DNA of 64,000 nt, from contig CAMNEH010000002.1 in NCBI GenBank assembly GCA_946536315.1, positions 1 through 64,000 on the forward strand, given 5' to 3'. The translations under genes were made by a program, and so were the position numbers. Origin of the DNA: an uncultured Clostridia bacterium. Its GTDB lineage: Bacteria; Bacillota; Clostridia; Christensenellales; Aristaeellaceae. The notes under the pieces are model-generated. The model searched no databases and was not told where the DNA came from. It worked only from the letters and a program-made list of their open reading frames with translations. Shown here one piece after another: positions 44,822-53,739 of this stretch (the stretch's first letter is position 1; each line of letters begins with the position of its first letter).

Positions 44822-46087
44822 CTACCAGTCCAGGCTTTCGGGATTCAACAAAAAGTCGTAGACGCTCATGACCAGAACACCTTTCTCGTTATACAGTGGC
44901 GCCAACGCGTCCTTCGTGATCATGATCTTCTTGAAAGCGTCTCCCGTATTCATCAGGGATCGCTGCTCCTGCTGCATTTTCTTTTCATCCGGCATCGCGA
45001 AGGCCGACTGAATATAATAGCGTTTAGAGCCCTTGTTGCAGACAAAATCAATCTCCAGCTGCTTTCTGATCTTTTTGCCTGCCTGATCGGTTTCATTCAT
45101 TACGATTACGCCGACGTCCACGTTATAGCCCCTGACCTTCAGCTCGTTAAAAATGATGTTTTCCATGGCGTGCGTTTCTTCGACCTGTCTGAAATTGAGT
45201 CTGGCATTCCTCAGCCCCAGATCTGTGAAATAATATTTAGACGGCGTATCGATATATTTCTTTCCCTTGATGTCATACCGTATCGCGCTGTCGATCAGGA
45301 AAGAGTCCTCAAGGTACCCGATATACCGTTTGATCGTTGTCTTGCTGATTTTCTTGTTCTTAACACTCTGAAAGGTTGCCGAAAGCTTGCTCGGATTGGT
45401 CAGGGAGCCAATCGCAGATGAGAGGATATTCAGCAGTTCTTCCAGCTCCGCCCTGTTTCTGACATTGTTCCGGCCGACGATATCGGAGATATAGGTCTCC
45501 TCGAACAAGGACTTCAGGAAATCAGCCTTCTGGTCCGGCGCCTGGAAATTCAGCACCAGCGGCAGTCCGCCGTAAAGCACATAATCACGCCATCCGCCGG
45601 CCCTGTCTCCATCATACACAGACATAAACTCCGCAAATGTCAATGGATACATGTGCACTTCATCGCCCCGCCCGCGGAACTCCGTAATGATATCCTTTGA
45701 AAGAAACTTCGCATTGCTGCCTGTCACATAGACATCGACATTCTTCCTTCTTGCCAGACTGTTCAGGACAGATTCAAAGTCGCCAAGAAGCTGTACTTCA
45801 TCCAGAAGCACATAGTACTGTTCCTGATCGTTGATTCTTTCGGTGAGATACGGGAAGAACAATTCCGGATCCTGATACTTTTTGTTTTCATAAGCATCAA
45901 AAGCCATCTCAATGATGTGATCATCCGGAACCTGATCATTTTTCAGGTACTCTCTGAACAATTCAAAAAGCAAATAGGATTTGCCGCATCTGCGCACACC
46001 GGTCACGACCTTGATCAGGCCATTATGACGCTTGGAAATCAGCTTGTTCAGGTAAATATCCCTGCGTATGACCATGCGATCACCCAA
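44822..46087 (-). CDS. AAA family ATPase with DUF4143 C-terminal domain
   Basis: Walker A 'VVTGVRRCGKSYLLFELF', Walker B 'YYVLLDEVQLL', 'VYVTGSNAKFLSKDI', C-terminal 'LEIDFVCNKG'. Confidence 0.92.
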   Translation of the reverse strand: MGDRMVIRRDIYLNKLISKRHNGLIKVVTGVRRCGKSYLLFELFREYLKNDQVPDDHIIEMAFDAYENKKYQDPELFFPYLTERINDQEQYYVLLDEVQLLGDFESVLNSLARRKNVDVYVTGSNAKFLSKDIITEFRGRGDEVHMYPLTFAEFMSVYDGDRAGGWRDYVLYGGLPLVLNFQAPDQKADFLKSLFEETYISDIVGRNNVRNRAELEELLNILSSAIGSLTNPSKLSATFQSVKNKKISKTTIKRYIGYLEDSFLIDSAIRYDIKGKKYIDTPSKYYFTDLGLRNARLNFRQVEETHAMENIIFNELKVRGYNVDVGVIVMNETDQAGKKIRKQLEIDFVCNKGSKRYYIQSAFAMPDEKKMQQEQRSLMNTGDAFKKIMITKDALAPLYNEKGVLVMSVYDFLLNPESLDW

Positions 46088-46101
46088 TCAGCTCATGATA
46101 C

Positions 46102-46207
46102 AAAAATGCGGAATCCGCATTTTTGTCCATTTGCATTATATCCTATCCAGGCCGGATATTCAATGCCCTATGTGACATTTTTGCGGAATCCGCATTTTTG
46201 TCCATTT
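46102..46207. repeat. Two copies of a palindromic repeat upstream of the DUF4143 ATPase
   Basis: TGCGGAATCCGCATTTTTGTCCATTT occurs twice, offset about 75 bp. The first forms the palindrome AAAAATGCGGA-A-TCCGCATTTTT (46102-46124). Confidence 0.85.
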
Positions 46208-46259
46208 CAGCTCATGCTTGCTATTCAGTTCTCCGGCTGCGGCCGATGCGCTCAGGGGC

Positions 46260-48035
46260 TCAGGGCAGCTTTTCCACCGTCAGCGCCAGCGGGCCGCCTT
46301 CAGGATCAGCCGTATACTCCAGGGACGTATCGATGGAATAGCCTTCCGGCGCGTAGATCACCTGCAGATGATAGGGATACGGCGCGCCGACGAACGTGGC
46401 GACGCCCTGGTCATCGGCGGCGACGGGCGTGCAGGTGCTGTCCGTGCAGAAATTGACGAGGCAGCCCGGCACCGGATCGCCAAACTGATCGGTGAACACC
46501 ACGGTATAGGTGACCTCCGCCGCGGCGGACGCGTCCTGCGCCGTTCCCGCGTCCTGCGCGTCCCCGCCTCGCGCCGTGCCGTCCGCGTAGCGGTACACGC
46601 AGGAGATGCCCGAGGCGTTCAGCATCGTCTCGAACGCGTCGGCGGCCTGCTCCGTCGGGAAGAGGAACGCCGCTGCCTCATACGCCATGGTCGCGCTGTT
46701 GAACAGCACGAGGTTGCCGTAGGAATAGCCGTCCGCCGCGGCCGTGTCGGTGAGCTCGCCGTTCAGCAGGTCATAGGCGGTCCAGACGCCGCTGTTGCCC
46801 AGCAGCAGCGCGTCGTCACAGTTCAGGGTACCGGAAATGCCCGCGGCAAACCGCACGGTATCGCTGTTGACCACCCAGAACCCAACGCGCCCTGTGCCCA
46901 TATACGCGGCCATGTCGATCGCCTGGCCGTCTTCATCCGTGAAGACGATTTCCCGCGCGCCCTCATTGCGCACGTCGATGCCGGTTTCCGCCGCATAAGG
47001 ATAGCTGACCAGCGGATTACCGCTGAGCGCCGCCGTGGCCTCATCGCCGCTCAGCAGCGCGAAGTCCCTGAGCCACACCGCGTCGCCCTCGCGCTCGCCC
47101 GTATAGCCCTTGCTGTACCTGAGGCTGACGCGGTTTTCGCCTTCCCGCAGCGCCACGGCGTATTCCGCCCAGTCAAAGCGGCCGGTGAGCGCCCGCTGCT
47201 GTTCGCCATTCAGGCGGATCACGAAGCGGTCCGCGCCCGGCTCGCTCATGAGCCTGAAGGAGAAGCGCAGCGCGTCGCCCGCCTTCGCGTCGGCGCAGAC
47301 GATCATTTCGGCATCGCTGTCGCTGACGCCCGCGTTGCCGGAACGGACGCAGGCCACGCCGTCAAGCGTCTCCACGGTGAACGGCCAGGCGTACTCGTCC
47401 TCCGGCGCGGCGACCGTGAACGGCGCGCCGAGAACCGCCGCCAGCGCGTCCTCCGCGCCTTCGGCCGTCCGGGGCGGTCTGCGCTTTGGAAATTCGTCGA
47501 ACACGCGCGTTTCGGTATAGTCGTCGGCGGTCAGCAGCTCAAACGCGTTGAGGAAGGGATCGGCCGAGGGCTGCGAGCCCACGCTGATCAGCACCACGTT
47601 GCCAAAACGGTCCACCAGCACGCTGGTCGGGATGCCGGTGGTCACGAACCGCGCGTACATGCCGGCGTCCCCGTCGCGCGCGACCTTGAAGGTCATGCCG
47701 TGCGACGCCGCATAGGCGCTCAGCTTTTCGTTGGTGTCATTCGGCTCGCCGGATATGGCGATGATTTCCACCTGGTCCTGGTAGCGCTCGTACGCCTGCT
47801 GCATGAACGGGAATTCCCGCTCGCAGGGGCCGCACCACGTCGCCCAGAAATTTACCAGCACCGCCTGGCGGCGCGTCAGCGTTTCGGACAGGGAGAAGGT
47901 CTCCCCCGTGATCGTCGTCACGGTAAAGTCCGGCATCGGCTGGCCCAGGTACCTTTCCGGCCCGCTCTCCCCCGCCGCCGCGCAGGCGGCGCCCAGCACA
48001 GCAATCAGCAGCAGCGTGACGATCATCTTCTTCAT
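46260..48035 (-). CDS. Thioredoxin-like/TlpA lipoprotein with large beta-rich extension and C-terminal Cys-containing domain
   Basis: Lipobox-like 'VLGAACAAAG'; 'VNFWATWCGPCEREFPFMQ'; C-terminal 'GDPVPGCLVNFCTDSTCTPVAADDQGVATF'. Start taken at MKKM (48035). Confidence 0.85.
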   Translation of the reverse strand: MKKMIVTLLLIAVLGAACAAAGESGPERYLGQPMPDFTVTTITGETFSLSETLTRRQAVLVNFWATWCGPCEREFPFMQQAYERYQDQVEIIAISGEPNDTNEKLSAYAASHGMTFKVARDGDAGMYARFVTTGIPTSVLVDRFGNVVLISVGSQPSADPFLNAFELLTADDYTETRVFDEFPKRRPPRTAEGAEDALAAVLGAPFTVAAPEDEYAWPFTVETLDGVACVRSGNAGVSDSDAEMIVCADAKAGDALRFSFRLMSEPGADRFVIRLNGEQQRALTGRFDWAEYAVALREGENRVSLRYSKGYTGEREGDAVWLRDFALLSGDEATAALSGNPLVSYPYAAETGIDVRNEGAREIVFTDEDGQAIDMAAYMGTGRVGFWVVNSDTVRFAAGISGTLNCDDALLLGNSGVWTAYDLLNGELTDTAAADGYSYGNLVLFNSATMAYEAAAFLFPTEQAADAFETMLNASGISCVYRYADGTARGGDAQDAGTAQDASAAAEVTYTVVFTDQFGDPVPGCLVNFCTDSTCTPVAADDQGVATFVGAPYPYHLQVIYAPEGYSIDTSLEYTADPEGGPLALTVEKLP

Positions 48036-48128
48036 CGATTCACTATCCTCCAGGTGCATTGATCTGGTTTCCACTTATGATAGCACGCAGCATCCGGAAA
48101 CACAAGCGTTCAATAATGGCAAAATTGG

Positions 48129-48157
48129 TTGACAAACGAACAAATATGCGATATAAT
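48129..48157 (+). promoter_or_regulatory. Consensus sigma-A promoter for the FMN-motif/rhodanese gene
   Basis: TTGACA (48129-48134), 17 bp, TATAAT (48152-48157); followed by AAAGGAGG RBS and ATG at 48191. Confidence 0.85.
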
Positions 48158-48190
48158 CGAAATTGCCAAATGAGAAAGGAGGTAGCCCCT

Positions 48191-49510
48191 ATGCTCAAAC
48201 GGATGCTGGTCTGTCTCATGTGCGCGCTGCTGCTGATGCCGGCAGCGCACGCCGCGGAGCTGTCGCTGGGAGACGTCAACGACTTCCTTAACGGCACCGC
48301 GAAGCTCGGCGAGGGCAGCAAAGCCAACCAGGTGGCCGTCATTCCCTTCAATCATATCGACGGCCCGAAGGAAGAGGACCTGTTCTACGCCTTTGTTCCC
48401 TTCAAGTATGTGGCGCGCAGCTACATCAAGTACCAGGTCACCTTCATCTCCTGTACCTGCCGTTCGGCGGACGTCAACGTCTGGTCCACCGCGTACCTGG
48501 AGCTCACCACACCCTCCAGCGGCAAGCTGGACGACGCCGCGATCCGCACGATCAGCTTTGACGCCGATTCCACCGGCCATTACCTGGGGGGCTTCTGGGG
48601 CGACAGCAATCCCCCACCCACTGCGGCGACCGCGACTTACGAGCGCTTTAAGGCCGAGTGGCTGCCCTTCTATACCGGCAAGACCTACGCGGAGCTCAAG
48701 GCCCTGAACACCATCGACGACATCACTGCCGAAGGCGCGCCGGACGTTGACACCTGGACGGGCGCGACCGTGTCCTCCAACAACGTGCTGCGCATTATCC
48801 AGGCCATGTTCGCCTATCATGCGACGGATTCCTTCTTTGACGCGGATCCGGACGCCGTGGCCCTGCGCGAAGTATTCGCTGCCAGGCAGACTGTCGCCGC
48901 GTCCGCAGCCGCTGCCGCCGGCACCACGGCCCAGGCCGAGCTCCCGCCCCCTGTGGACACCACCAAAACCTACCTGGCCAATAAGGATGACACTCAGGAA
49001 ACCTTCTGCGAGCCAGGCAACTTCGGCCCGACCTGCTCCGCCATCAACAACACCAACCTGCGTGAATACCTCGGCCGCACAGACGTCATGTACATCGACC
49101 TGCGCGACTACGCCGATTACGCGAAGAAGCACCTGCGCAACTTTGAGTGCGTGCCGTACTTCGCCCTGATCTTCAACGCGGAGGCCTGCAACGACGCGAG
49201 TCTGCCCCAGCTCTACGGCGGCACCGTGGATGCGCCCATTCCCGTCTATGTCGAATCCGACGAGCTGCTGGAAGCCCTCTTCCCCAAGAACAAGGTCATC
49301 TTCCTCATGTGCCAGAGCGGCGGCCGCGTGAACCAGCTGATGAAGCTGCTGAACGCCCGTGGCTGGGATATGAGTAAGGTGTATAACATCGGCGGCATGG
49401 CGCAGTACGCCGGCGCGGAATACCGTGACATCGTCACCGACACGCCCGAAATCGCGATCAACGCCACCTATTCCTTCGACGGCCTGACCCGGATCGCCCC
49501 GGCTCAATAA
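48191..49510 (+). CDS. Secreted protein with FMN-binding-like motif and C-terminal rhodanese domain
   Basis: Signal peptide 'MLKRMLVCLMCALLLMPAAHAAE'; 'DTWTGATVSSNNVL' resembles the ApbE flavinylation motif; 'MYIDLRDYADYAKKHL...VIFLMCQSGGRVNQLMKLLNARGWDMSKVYNIGGMAQYAGAEY' rhodanese with candidate catalytic Cys. Confidence 0.8.
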   Translation: MLKRMLVCLMCALLLMPAAHAAELSLGDVNDFLNGTAKLGEGSKANQVAVIPFNHIDGPKEEDLFYAFVPFKYVARSYIKYQVTFISCTCRSADVNVWSTAYLELTTPSSGKLDDAAIRTISFDADSTGHYLGGFWGDSNPPPTAATATYERFKAEWLPFYTGKTYAELKALNTIDDITAEGAPDVDTWTGATVSSNNVLRIIQAMFAYHATDSFFDADPDAVALREVFAARQTVAASAAAAAGTTAQAELPPPVDTTKTYLANKDDTQETFCEPGNFGPTCSAINNTNLREYLGRTDVMYIDLRDYADYAKKHLRNFECVPYFALIFNAEACNDASLPQLYGGTVDAPIPVYVESDELLEALFPKNKVIFLMCQSGGRVNQLMKLLNARGWDMSKVYNIGGMAQYAGAEYRDIVTDTPEIAINATYSFDGLTRIAPAQ

Positions 49511-49530
49511 TCCCGTTCTTTCCATGGTCT

Positions 49531-49556
49531 GCGGCGGTTATCGCCGCGGGCTTTTT
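49531..49556 (+). terminator. Rho-independent terminator
   Basis: GCGGCG-GTTAT-CGCCGC followed by GGGCTTTTTG. Confidence 0.7.
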
Positions 49557-49687
49557 GTATTCCGCTCCAGGTCCGGTCGGGGGCTGATCATTCACGGTTT
49601 ACAAAGCCCTTGATTTTCACACGAAAATCGGCGATAATCACACAGAGGGTTTTCACGATCCTATGACAGTGAAGGAGTGTGCGTTCC

Positions 49688-50524
49688 ATGATGAAAAAAC
49701 GGATGATCTCATCGCTGCTGGTCGTCTGGCTGATCTTCGCCGGAGCCGCCGCCCTCGCGGAGACGCGCGAAACGGTCATCGAGCGCGAGGGCGAAGCGGA
49801 AACCGTGACAGAGACGCTGTTCGAAAGCCCGCAGGGCTTCTCCTTCTGGTACGCCGACGAGTGGCTGGAAGCGTACGAGGGCACGATGTACGATATCGAC
49901 GGCGCAATCGTCGAATCGCGGTACTCGGACGACGGCATGGTCCTGTCGGCGATGCCCGCGGAGGACGCCGAGGAATATATCGAGGGCATCACCTCCGCCG
50001 ACGCGCGCGTCCAGGAGGATGTGTACCGCGAGCCTGAGGACGGGATGATCCTCTTCTGCACCGTGATCGCCGATCAGGGGCAGTACGTGCTCGCGGTCGG
50101 GGAATACGCCGAAGAAGCGGCCGAGGGCAACGGCGTCCTGCTGCAGCGCGTGCTGGACAGCGTCGCCACGTCGGCTTCGTCCCAGGACGCCGCCGCGATC
50201 CGCGCGGAATGGCGAAACGAGGCCGCCGGACAGATTCTCCTGACCGCGCTGTCGCCGGTCAGCGACGTCGTCCTGCTCCACCTGAACTGGGGCTACATGA
50301 ACGCCGACGGCGTTCCCGACATCACCTGGACCCCCTACGCGCCGCTGGGCAGCCTCAGCGAGGGCCAGTCGGTCGCGGTCACGCTGGCCTTCATCGGCGA
50401 CATGCCCGACAACGGCCTCATGTACACGGACGCGGACGGCGCTTCGCACGCCTTCGCCCTGGATATCAGCGGCGAGGACGGTCACCTGTACCTGTGGCCG
50501 CTGGACGCCGCTCAGCCGGAGTAA
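49688..50524 (+). CDS. Secreted protein of unknown function
   Basis: Signal peptide 'MMKKRMISSLLVVWLIFAGAAALAE'; intact 279-codon ORF; no recognised domain. Confidence 0.65.
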   Translation: MMKKRMISSLLVVWLIFAGAAALAETRETVIEREGEAETVTETLFESPQGFSFWYADEWLEAYEGTMYDIDGAIVESRYSDDGMVLSAMPAEDAEEYIEGITSADARVQEDVYREPEDGMILFCTVIADQGQYVLAVGEYAEEAAEGNGVLLQRVLDSVATSASSQDAAAIRAEWRNEAAGQILLTALSPVSDVVLLHLNWGYMNADGVPDITWTPYAPLGSLSEGQSVAVTLAFIGDMPDNGLMYTDADGASHAFALDISGEDGHLYLWPLDAAQPE

Positions 50525-50531
50525 GCGCCGT

Positions 50532-50714
50532 TCAGAACCGCGTCAGCAGGAACGCCATATAGAACGGCAGGGTGAGGATCCGCCCGGCGCGGCCGACGTT
50601 GTCATCCCCCAGCTTGATGGCGCTGTCGACATGGGTTTTTTCCGGATGATTGAGCAATGTTTTGGCGCTCTTGGCGTTTCCCGTCGAGGCCTTGACCTCG
50701 AGCAGCGTGCATTA
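50532..50714 (-). pseudogene. C-terminal fragment of a DUF4143 AAA ATPase
   Basis: Minus-strand reading 'CTLLEVKASTGNAKSAKTLLNHPEKTHVDSAIKLGDDNVGRAGRILTLPFYMAFLLTRF*'; N-terminal ATPase part absent. Confidence 0.7.
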
Positions 50715-50840
50715 ATCATATTTTTTCAGGGACTTTTGGACGAAACGAAATATTTTTCTAAGGTCTTTCGACCATTACTGAAATATTTTTCAAACGAGTT
50801 TTGTCCTTGGCTCCGAAATCAGAAATCCGGAGCATCAGAA

Positions 50841-50879
50841 ACAGCCGCGGCGGAGGGGGCTTCCCTCCGCCGCGGCTGT
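50841..50879. terminator. Strong GC hairpin at the 3' side of the flavoprotein gene
   Basis: ACAGCCGCGGCGGAGGG-GG-CTTCCCTCCGCCGCGGCTGT; weak T-tract on the minus strand. Confidence 0.6.
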
Positions 50880-50904
50880 GGTTGTATGGGTGGATTGGAT
50901 CGTT

Positions 50905-52716
50905 TTATTTGCCCTTGATCGCGTTGTTGACGGCGGTCATCACGCCCACGGACGTCATGGTCGCGCCGCTGACCACATCGACATAGGCCTTGTCGTTTTC
51001 GACGATGCGTTCAATGGTCTGCTCAAACGCGCGCTGCGAGAAGCCGGGGGTCTCCCACTCGTCCAGCACTTCGACCGCGGTGATGTCGTCGCCCATCTTG
51101 GTCACGCGCACCGTGATCGGCACCGGGCTCTTGCCCTCGCCCTGGCCGATATACTGGTTTTCGCCGGCCTCGAACTGCTTTTCGGCCACCGTCGGCGCGA
51201 AGGGCGTCTTGCCCTCCATCACGCTGCCGGCCCACGTATCGCCGATGCCCGCCACCGCGTTGCGCGCGCTGATGCGGCCATAGGCCATGCCGCCGCCGAT
51301 GTTGCAGGACGCCTGATAGCAGTGGCTCCAGATGTCGCCCAGCTCGCCCGCCTCATACAGGTGCGGGATGGCCGTGCCGTCCAGCGCGATGATCTCGCCG
51401 CCCAGACCGCGCTCCGGACCGCCCTGGGTGTTGCCCACGCAGTGGCTGATCGGGATGGAATAGAACGGTGCGGTCACGATCGGGTATTCCGCGGTCTCGT
51501 TGAACTTCGCCACGGACGCGGCGAGGGTCTCCGCCGGCACGTCGATCTTGGCGGCCAGCTCCTCAATGGTATCGGCGGACTCGAAGAATCCGTGCTCGAG
51601 CTCCCACTGATTGCCCTCGCTGAACGAGTTGTGGATCGGCGACACGCTGACCGAGTTCTGATCGAAGATCGCGAAGGAGCGCTGCGGATACAGCGACAGC
51701 TTGTATGTGCCATAGAAATAGGACTTGCCGTGGCCGCCCTTGCGGCTGTAGGGCACGTAGATCGCGCCGTCACCGCCGACCAGCATGCCCTTGCCCGCGG
51801 ACGCGCCGAAGGTCATCGCGTCGGTGTCCTTGAAGCGGTAGCCGGTGTTCGGGCCGACGATGTTCGCCATGTGCCACAGCCGCGCACCGACCTCCAGCGC
51901 CATGATGATACCGTCGCCGGTATTGTACAGGCAGTGGCCCAGGGACGGGGAGTCGTGCACGTCATTGAAATCCTCCAGCATGCGCGGGTTGTTCTCATAG
52001 CCGCCGCAGCAGAGGACGACGCCGCCCCGCGCGCGGATGAAGACGGGCTTGCCTTCGATTTCCGCTTCCACGCCGTGGATCATGCGGGTCGCCGGATCCT
52101 GCACCAGGTGCTTGGCGGGCGCTTCATACCAGACGGTGACATTTTCCTGCTCCTCGGCCTTCCGCTTGAGGAATTTGTACATCTGGCCGCTGGGCTTGAT
52201 GCCGCCCGCGCCCATGCCGTTGTTGCCGTCGATGGTCAGCGGGAAGATGCCGCCCGCGCCGTCCATATCCGGGAATTCGACGCGCTCGAACCGGGAGACG
52301 TTCGGGCCGCCCAGGTCCTTCAGCCACTGCTCGTTATGCATGAGCTCGCTGACATATACGTCGATCATTTCGTCCGTCGGCGTCGCGAAGCCCTCGCGCA
52401 TGGACTTCATGTAGGTCATGGCCATTTCCTTGTCGTCCACCATGGCCGCCCACTGCGCGCAGATCGCGGAGTTGCCGCCGACATAGCCTTCCGGCGCTTT
52501 TTCGAGCACCAGCACCTTCGCGCCCAGCTGCGCCGCTTCGATCGCGGTCGACGCGCCGGCCGCGCCGAGGCCCACGACCACGACGTCGTATTCGGCGTCC
52601 CAGTCGATGGTCTGCTCAAACACAGGCTGGCTTTCTTCCGCCGCCGCCAGCTGGAACGCGCCCAGCAGCATGCTCAGCGCCAGCAGCACCGAAAACAGTT
52701 TCCTCATATCAGGCAT
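50905..52716 (-). CDS. Secreted fumarate reductase-like flavoprotein with C-terminal FMN-binding domain
   Basis: Signal peptide 'MRKLFSVLLALSMLLGAFQLAAAEE'; 'YDVVVVGLGAAGASTAIEAAQLGAKVLVLEK'; 'LYEAGELGDIWSHCYQASCNIGGGMAYGRIS'; C-terminal 'AYVDVVSGATMTSVGVMTAV'. Confidence 0.92.
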   Translation of the reverse strand: MPDMRKLFSVLLALSMLLGAFQLAAAEESQPVFEQTIDWDAEYDVVVVGLGAAGASTAIEAAQLGAKVLVLEKAPEGYVGGNSAICAQWAAMVDDKEMAMTYMKSMREGFATPTDEMIDVYVSELMHNEQWLKDLGGPNVSRFERVEFPDMDGAGGIFPLTIDGNNGMGAGGIKPSGQMYKFLKRKAEEQENVTVWYEAPAKHLVQDPATRMIHGVEAEIEGKPVFIRARGGVVLCCGGYENNPRMLEDFNDVHDSPSLGHCLYNTGDGIIMALEVGARLWHMANIVGPNTGYRFKDTDAMTFGASAGKGMLVGGDGAIYVPYSRKGGHGKSYFYGTYKLSLYPQRSFAIFDQNSVSVSPIHNSFSEGNQWELEHGFFESADTIEELAAKIDVPAETLAASVAKFNETAEYPIVTAPFYSIPISHCVGNTQGGPERGLGGEIIALDGTAIPHLYEAGELGDIWSHCYQASCNIGGGMAYGRISARNAVAGIGDTWAGSVMEGKTPFAPTVAEKQFEAGENQYIGQGEGKSPVPITVRVTKMGDDITAVEVLDEWETPGFSQRAFEQTIERIVENDKAYVDVVSGATMTSVGVMTAVNNAIKGK

Positions 52717-52820
52717 CTCCTTTTTTTGATGAAATTAGTGGAAATCTTCCACTTCTCGACAAGATTTTAACATGTATTCATCAAAAAGAGAAATGCCGAA
52801 GCCTTATCAATGGTGATGAT

Positions 52821-53732
52821 TTATACCTTTTTTGATATAAAATCCGCCGCTTCCCGCAGCGCGGCGATGGTGGGCCGGGCGGTTTCCTTCCGGTTCCAGG
52901 CCAGCGCGATGCCGAACCCCGCCCTGCATTCCCGGATCGGGCGCGAATCGATCAGATGGTTGTTGATGACGCTGGACGAATCGGGCATCACACCGACCAG
53001 ACGCTCGGACAGGATGCGCGAGCAGAACTCCTCCGGTCCATGTCCCGTATGGAAGGCCTCCTGCGGAATGCCCGCGGCCAGCAGCGCGCCGCGGATCATC
53101 TCGTGCAGCGTCGTGAGCGGCATCCCCTCGCCCGAGACGGCCGGCTCGGGGATCACGAACGCGCGCCCCCGCAGCGCCTCCAGCGAGATCTCACGCGTCT
53201 CAGGACCGTACTCGTCCTTGGGAAAGAAGGCGGAAAGCCCGCTGTCATCCAGCCGGACATAGTCCAGCTCCTTCCAGCCCTTCACGGTGCCCTCCATCAG
53301 CAGAGCGGCGTCCAGCTTGCCCAGGTACAGCCGCTCGAGCATCGCGCCGTGGGAGATGTTGATATGGTAGTCCGGATGCAGTTCGTGGACGCGCCCGATC
53401 ACGCGCAGCAGGAAATCAAACTGCGCGCGGCTGCCGTAGCCGATGCTGATCGTCCCCGGATCGCGGTCGGAGAGCCGGGAGACCTTCCGTTCCGCCTCCT
53501 CGCAGACGCTCAGCACGGTCGCGGCATAGCGGCTCATCAGCTCGCCGGCCTTCGTCAGGCGCACGTGGCGCGTGGTCCGCTCCAGCAGGGAAACGCCCAG
53601 CCGCTCCTCCAGGTCGCGGATTTTGCGGCTGAGCGCCGGCTGCGTGATGTGCAGCGACTCCGACGCGCGGGTAAAGCTCCCCTGCTCCGCAACGGCCAGC
53701 AAGCAGGCCAGATCCTGTAAATCAAATTTCAT
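52821..53732 (-). CDS. LysR-family transcriptional regulator
   Basis: 'MKFDLQDLACLLAVAEQGSFTRASESLHITQPALSRKIRDLEERLGVSLLERTTRHVRLTKAG'. Confidence 0.95.
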   Translation of the reverse strand: MKFDLQDLACLLAVAEQGSFTRASESLHITQPALSRKIRDLEERLGVSLLERTTRHVRLTKAGELMSRYAATVLSVCEEAERKVSRLSDRDPGTISIGYGSRAQFDFLLRVIGRVHELHPDYHINISHGAMLERLYLGKLDAALLMEGTVKGWKELDYVRLDDSGLSAFFPKDEYGPETREISLEALRGRAFVIPEPAVSGEGMPLTTLHEMIRGALLAAGIPQEAFHTGHGPEEFCSRILSERLVGVMPDSSSVINNHLIDSRPIRECRAGFGIALAWNRKETARPTIAALREAADFISKKV

Positions 53733-53739
53733 GCGCTTT

